A DNA stretch of 17,548 nt from an uncultured Clostridia bacterium (GTDB taxonomy: Bacteria > Bacillota > Clostridia > Oscillospirales > Butyricicoccaceae). The position numbers were made by a program, and so were the translations under genes. Shown piece by piece: positions 13,680 through 17,548 of this stretch. The notes below the pieces were generated by a model, which saw only the letters and a list, made by a program, of their open reading frames with translations, searched no databases and was not told where the DNA came from. Position 1 is the stretch's first letter; each line of letters begins with the position of its first letter. The stretch spans positions 1 to 17,548 of the forward strand of contig CAJUSB010000070.1 in the NCBI GenBank assembly GCA_910589115.1, read 5' to 3'.

Positions 13680-15541
13680 TTCTCTCTCGGCCTCTTCACC
13701 CATAAACTAAACTTCCCGGATCGGACAAGGGTATCCACTGTGTCTGCCTTCCGCCCTAATGCAGCAGCAAGCCGGTCCGCCGCAGGCCTCCAGCCATCAT
13801 TTCGTATGGTAAGCTCATGGTGCAGCGCCAGCCCCTGACTCTGTAAAAACGACACTAACGGCTTGTCAAGTACCACCTGAAGTGTTGGGCTTTCTGCCGG
13901 ATCGTGCAGGAAAACATCATGTACCGGCTCACCGCCCATGAGAAATGCACTCAATGTCTCCATCTGGAACAAATTCCGATGCTGGGTGATCAGCAATCCC
14001 CCTTGCTTCAGACGAGCAGCCGCTATACGAAGTACCCCCCGCATATCCCGGCATCGTTCCAATCCGCTTGCAACCACTACAATATCATAGCACGCCTTGC
14101 CTAATACCTGTTTCTCATCACACAGCAGGCCGGCCTGACCAAACAGTGCCTCCATGTCGGGCAGATAACGCTCATCCTCAGTCAATGCATCCATGATAAT
14201 ACGTTTACAGCCACACATTTTCAGCCGGCCGCACAGCGCGAGCGCACTTTCCCCAAACAGCGGGTTCAATGCTAATACACGTACTGATTCCAGCGCCGAA
14301 AAGGACAACCCATCTATCCCTTGTATCAGATCGGTTCCAAGAGAATTCCACGCATCTACACCGTGTTTGCTGTAAAACTGCTCACGCCCTAAGTCCATGA
14401 CCGCAAACTGCGATTCGCCGATCGTTGCGGAACCGTAATGGTGGACAAACACATCCCTACAAAGCACCTGGCGCCATCCCATGCGCCGCAAAGCGCAGCT
14501 GTGATCATCGTCAGCAAACATGTCATAACAGAACAGCGGGTCGACCGCCAGATACATCTGCTGCAAAGCCTCTGGGCGGTAGGCCGCCAGAATCGAAAAC
14601 AGCCGTGCCCTGTCTTCCCATTTCGTCGGGTCACAGCGGTTATACCCCTTCGCAAAATCGAGCATGGCAGAAAGGTCATTTTTCTGATACGGCACAGGGA
14701 TCGCCTGCAAATTACTCGCCGAGTTACAGAGCGGGACGGCCACTGCAATCCTCGGATCACTCTCTAAACATTGATAAAGTGACTCTGCATAGCCGGGCGT
14801 TACTATAACATCATTACTGACATAGAGAAGATATTTCCCCTCCATATACAGGGGGGCCATGGTAAAAATCAGATTACCCGCCGCCGAAGAACCCATATTA
14901 TATGGATAGCGGATCTTCTTCTTATGCGGAAGACTCTCACACCACGCCGCTGTTTCCGGGTCGCTCCCGTTGTCAACAGTTATCAATTCATAGCTGCGCC
15001 CTATGGTATGCGCGTGGATTGCATCCAAGCACTCCTGGGTAATCCCCCGGTTACCGTAGAACAGAACAACAATAGAAAAATCATATCGGGCTGCCTGATG
15101 GGTGTCCTCCTTCGGGCGGAGCCTTACTTCGCGCAAATGCTCCGCTTCGGCCTGCTGCCAGCTGCGCATTGATTCCTCATCAGCTGCCACAATCAAGAAA
15201 ACTTCCGCGTATCGGCGCCAAAACAGAAATAACGGCACAAATGAACAACCGTACCGCATTTCTGCCTCCTCCACAGTGCCCCTGTCAAGTGTCTGACGAA
15301 CCCATGCAACCGTAGACGGAGCATTCTTGCCGATCTCCTCCAGCTTGTTTTGTAGGCGTATCCCCGGAGACAACTGCTTAATCGCATCGGCTAAGGCAGT
15401 GCATAGCCGTTCCAAATCTTCCAACAGATATGCATTGCCTTTCAAACCATTTTCATTCAAGTACACGACCGCCTGCTCACCGGAATCGAACAGCTCGAAA
15501 ATCTGATCTATCAACGTCTCTCTTTCGGAGATCCCTTCCAT
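13676..15541 (-). CDS. Family 2 glycosyltransferase fused to a degenerate methyltransferase-like domain
   Basis: 621-residue three-part protein. Residues 1-150 form an unrecognised, largely helical region. Residues about 154-395 are a GT-A glycosyltransferase of family 2: FSIVVLFYGNRG opens the fold, VDNGS (189-193) is the nucleotide-binding strand, VSNDVIV (241-247) stands in for the DxD motif, and MFADDDHSCALRRMGW (341-356) is the acceptor and catalytic-base region. Residues about 418-600 resemble a class I methyltransferase, but the glycine-rich SAM loop is replaced by ALNPLFGES (424-432), so SAM binding is doubtful. It would transfer an activated sugar on the cytoplasmic side; no membrane segment is evident. 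ATG 15541 follows GGAGG at nine bases, four bases after the upstream stop. Confidence 0.85.
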   Translation of the reverse strand: MEGISERETLIDQIFELFDSGEQAVVYLNENGLKGNAYLLEDLERLCTALADAIKQLSPGIRLQNKLEEIGKNAPSTVAWVRQTLDRGTVEEAEMRYGCSFVPLFLFWRRYAEVFLIVAADEESMRSWQQAEAEHLREVRLRPKEDTHQAARYDFSIVVLFYGNRGITQECLDAIHAHTIGRSYELITVDNGSDPETAAWCESLPHKKKIRYPYNMGSSAAGNLIFTMAPLYMEGKYLLYVSNDVIVTPGYAESLYQCLESDPRIAVAVPLCNSASNLQAIPVPYQKNDLSAMLDFAKGYNRCDPTKWEDRARLFSILAAYRPEALQQMYLAVDPLFCYDMFADDDHSCALRRMGWRQVLCRDVFVHHYGSATIGESQFAVMDLGREQFYSKHGVDAWNSLGTDLIQGIDGLSFSALESVRVLALNPLFGESALALCGRLKMCGCKRIIMDALTEDERYLPDMEALFGQAGLLCDEKQVLGKACYDIVVVASGLERCRDMRGVLRIAAARLKQGGLLITQHRNLFQMETLSAFLMGGEPVHDVFLHDPAESPTLQVVLDKPLVSFLQSQGLALHHELTIRNDGWRPAADRLAAALGRKADTVDTLVRSGKFSLWVKRPREK

Positions 15542-15545
15542 TCAT

Positions 15546-16670
15546 TCATTCCTCCGTTTCCTTCTGCCATTCCGGTGAAAAATGTTTCCCTATTTGCAGA
15601 AAAGAATCACGTTTATTCCAGTTCGCGTAAGAAGACTGGTAACAATTCCGGCATGAGACCTCCATCCCGCAGCCATTGACACGGCAGCGGTGCTGCTGGT
15701 ACTCCGGTGCATTCCACATTTGATCAAAATCCGCATATTGCTGAATCGGAAACAGCTTTTCCGCAGTGGACATACAAGGCCGTATGTATCCGTCGGAGCC
15801 GAGGAAGAAATCCCGCCATGCTGTATAACAGGGCTTATGCAATGCATCCCCAGCAGGATCTTCCCCAACAAGATGCGGCAGCTTCAAGGATACACCGCAG
15901 GATTGCCCAGCCTCCAGCGCAGCCTCAAATACTTCTTCCACATATGCCATTTTATCATAAAGCGTCTGGCATTCCATTTCGTCATCGAAGGCTGTCAGAT
16001 AAACCACCTTTACTTCATCCATCCCAATTTCGCCCGCCAGACGTACCAGCTCCGGCAGCTCAGGCAGATTCTGCTCCATTGCTGTAAATACAAAATTCAA
16101 ATATGGATATTCCAACCCATTTTCATATTTATATTTGCTGATCCTTTCTATGCTTTGTACAATTTTTTGAAAATCCGAGCCTCTACGGATACGCGAATTC
16201 ATCTCTGCGGATGCGCCATCCATACTAACGCCGATGATATCCGTTTCCGTCTCGAAAATATCCTCAAACAACTGGTCCAAACGCATTCCGTTCGTGCAGA
16301 AATATTTCCGAAGCCCCAAACGGTGCGCCCATTTCAAAAAATCTGCAAAATGCGGGTGGACCGTCGGTTCGCCCCAACCCATCAGCGTGACTTCCTCAAT
16401 CCGCTGCGCTGCGTCTTCAAAATAATGCAGCCATTCCATTTGGAATTGCGTTGGCTTGAAATCTGCCGCATTCCGACCGCACATAACACAGTTCAAATTG
16501 CAGGCATTCGTCAGCTCGAATACCAGGCGGCGCGGCTTCGCTTTCAGAACTGCTGCCCCCGCAAGTGCTTCCTCCTGATTCTGCATACTATTTTCCTGGC
16601 GTTCCCGGGTCAATGGACGGGTCACTCGCAGGTCAATCGTTTTCGCCCGCAAAAGTTGAGATGTTTTCAT
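15546..16670 (-). CDS. Radical SAM/SPASM domain protein
   Basis: 374-residue iron-sulfur enzyme. The radical SAM cluster motif CNLNCVMC supplies Cys57, Cys61 and Cys64; GWGEPTVHP (98-106) matches the SAM-contacting GGEP strand, and GVSMDGA (147-153) a later barrel strand. The C-terminal SPASM region has Cys at 281, 299, 329, 334, 340 and 343, fitting auxiliary [4Fe-4S] clusters. SPASM proteins include peptide-maturing enzymes, anaerobic sulfatase activators and dehydrogenases. No small precursor peptide gene or sulfatase is seen here, so a sugar-modifying role (oxidation, epimerisation or deoxygenation) is inferred from its place between RfbF and the glycosyltransferase. ATG 16670 follows AGGAG at good spacing and overlaps the RfbF stop as ATGA; the frame extends seven codons to 16691. 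Confidence 0.9.
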   Translation of the reverse strand: MKTSQLLRAKTIDLRVTRPLTRERQENSMQNQEEALAGAAVLKAKPRRLVFELTNACNLNCVMCGRNAADFKPTQFQMEWLHYFEDAAQRIEEVTLMGWGEPTVHPHFADFLKWAHRLGLRKYFCTNGMRLDQLFEDIFETETDIIGVSMDGASAEMNSRIRRGSDFQKIVQSIERISKYKYENGLEYPYLNFVFTAMEQNLPELPELVRLAGEIGMDEVKVVYLTAFDDEMECQTLYDKMAYVEEVFEAALEAGQSCGVSLKLPHLVGEDPAGDALHKPCYTAWRDFFLGSDGYIRPCMSTAEKLFPIQQYADFDQMWNAPEYQQHRCRVNGCGMEVSCRNCYQSSYANWNKRDSFLQIGKHFSPEWQKETEE

Positions 16671-17449
16671 ACCTTTTCTCCTCTGCTCCATGGAGGGTTT
16701 CCCCTATTCCAAATAGCTTCCAGCTGGTCATGATCCCGCCGGGTGTCCATACACTGCCAAAATCCCCTATGCTTGTATACGCCAAGCCGGCCTTCACGAG
16801 CAAGCGCTTCCATTGGACTCTGTTCCAATACACAGGCTTCATCCGCGCGGAGATAGTCGAACAGTTGCGGCTCCGCTATCATAAAACCCGCGTTGATCCA
16901 GCCGCCGTCCTCCTTTGACTTTTCACGGAAACCAATCACGGATTCTTCCCGTAGCTCCAGTACGCCGTACCGTCCCCCCGGCTGCACCCCAGTCAAGGTA
17001 ACCGTCTTGCCAGATCGGCGGTGCTGATCCAACAGAGCTGTCAAATCCACGTCACCAAGGCCGTCACCGTAGGTCAGCATAAAGGAGTCATCACCGATGT
17101 AAGGCGCTACCCGTTTGATACGCGCTCCGGTCTGCGTATTTAATCCGGTATCAACCAGGGTCACCTTCCACGGTTCGGCAACATTCTGGTGGACTGTCAT
17201 GCGGTTCTCTGCTGAAAAGTCAAAGGTGACATCGGAACGATGCAGATAATAGTCTGCAAAATACTCCTTTATAACATGTCCCTTATAACCGCAGCAAATA
17301 ATAAATTCATGATATCCGAAACTGGAATAATACTTCATAATGTGCCACAGGATGGGTAGCCCGCCTATCTCAATCATCGGCTTCGGCTTCAAATAACTTT
17401 CCTCACTGATTCGAGTGCCCATACCTCCTGCGAGAATAATTACTTTCAC
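16667..17449 (-). CDS. rfbF: Glucose-1-phosphate cytidylyltransferase
   Basis: 260-residue nucleotidyltransferase making CDP-glucose from CTP and glucose 1-phosphate, the first step of CDP-deoxysugar synthesis. The N-terminal signature LAGGMGTRISEES (6-18) with KPKPMIEIGG is that of the RfbF group. YGDGLGDVDL carries the metal-binding Asp, GGRYGVLEL and GGWINAGFM form the sugar pocket, and FWQCMDTRRDHDQLEAIW is the typical C-terminal end. Length matches the family (about 257-260). The start is a GTG at 17449, preceded by GGGAGG at nine bases and overlapping the upstream stop as GTGA. It feeds RfbG, two genes downstream. Confidence 0.95.
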   Translation of the reverse strand: MKVIILAGGMGTRISEESYLKPKPMIEIGGLPILWHIMKYYSSFGYHEFIICCGYKGHVIKEYFADYYLHRSDVTFDFSAENRMTVHQNVAEPWKVTLVDTGLNTQTGARIKRVAPYIGDDSFMLTYGDGLGDVDLTALLDQHRRSGKTVTLTGVQPGGRYGVLELREESVIGFREKSKEDGGWINAGFMIAEPQLFDYLRADEACVLEQSPMEALAREGRLGVYKHRGFWQCMDTRRDHDQLEAIWNRGNPPWSRGEKV

Positions 17450-17547
17450 TGTTTTGGTCCTCCCATTACCGGCACCGCCGCGCCTTCAATTAGATAGGCA
17501 ACCTTCTGATAGGCTTCACTTTGCTTGAGCAGCGCTACTGCCGGGTC
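17446..17547 (-). CDS. C-terminal end of an unidentified protein, cut by the window edge
   Basis: Only the last 33 residues are visible (ending EGAAVPVMGGPKQ). The frame is open from the right edge to a TGA at 17446 and overlaps the GTG start of rfbF by four bases, the same spacing used throughout the operon, so this is very likely a real upstream gene. The visible part is too short and too generic to name a family. The ribosome binding site of rfbF lies within its last codons. Confidence 0.7.
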   Translation of the reverse strand, partial: DPAVALLKQSEAYQKVAYLIEGAAVPVMGGPKQ

Positions 17548-17548
17548 G

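Noticed and set aside
15539..15550. Threefold ATTC-type tetranucleotide repeat (three staggered ATG) at the glycosyltransferase start, considered as a phase-variable repeat
   Set aside because: Only about three units, too short to slip at meaningful rates; it reads simply as GGAGG, a stop codon and the start codon.
1..17548. Searched by eye for CRISPR arrays, tRNA or rRNA genes, insertion sequences and attachment sites
   Set aside because: No regularly spaced repeats, RNA-gene signatures, transposase motifs or flanking direct repeats were seen.

Overview
All recognisable genes lie on the minus strand and read from right to left as one long polycistronic unit. It enters from beyond the right edge and ends at a strong intrinsic terminator at 329-370. 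Strong GGAGG-type ribosome binding sites, 4-base stop/start overlaps at most junctions, a U-tract terminator and roughly half G+C by eye suggest a Gram-positive anaerobe of the Clostridia (Bacillota). The taxon is inferred; no rRNA or marker gene is present.

Gene order along transcription is: a partial C-terminus at the right edge (17446-17547); glucose-1-phosphate cytidylyltransferase (RfbF); radical SAM/SPASM protein; large family 2 glycosyltransferase with a methyltransferase-like tail; CDP-glucose 4,6-dehydratase (RfbG); UDP-galactopyranose mutase (Glf); transketolase N-terminal half; transketolase C-terminal half; FkbM methyltransferase A; FkbM methyltransferase B; NAD-dependent epimerase/dehydratase; DegT/DnrJ/EryC1/StrS aminotransferase; GNAT acetyltransferase; acetolactate-synthase-like thiamine enzyme; FkbM methyltransferase C; aldo/keto reductase; terminator. 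The first 328 bases, beyond the terminator, hold no convincing gene.

The genes read as a surface-glycan or glycoconjugate locus built around a CDP-activated 6-deoxyhexose. RfbF and RfbG would make CDP-4-keto-6-deoxyglucose. The epimerase/dehydratase, aldo/keto reductase, aminotransferase and acetyltransferase could then reduce, aminate and acylate keto sugars. Three FkbM enzymes could O-methylate the sugars or the glycan. Glf would supply a furanose and the GT2 protein would transfer residues. Most unusual is the presence of two unrelated thiamine-diphosphate carboligase systems (a YerE/acetolactate-synthase-like enzyme and a split transketolase) in the same operon. This suggests two-carbon branching of a keto sugar, that is, a branched-chain or extended sugar of unknown structure.

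Two DNA-level oddities stand out. A run of 12 G residues (coding strand) near the 3' end of the epimerase gene would switch between three C-terminal tails if its length changes. Two back-to-back perfect hairpins that share an arm lie inside the coding sequence of FkbM methyltransferase B.
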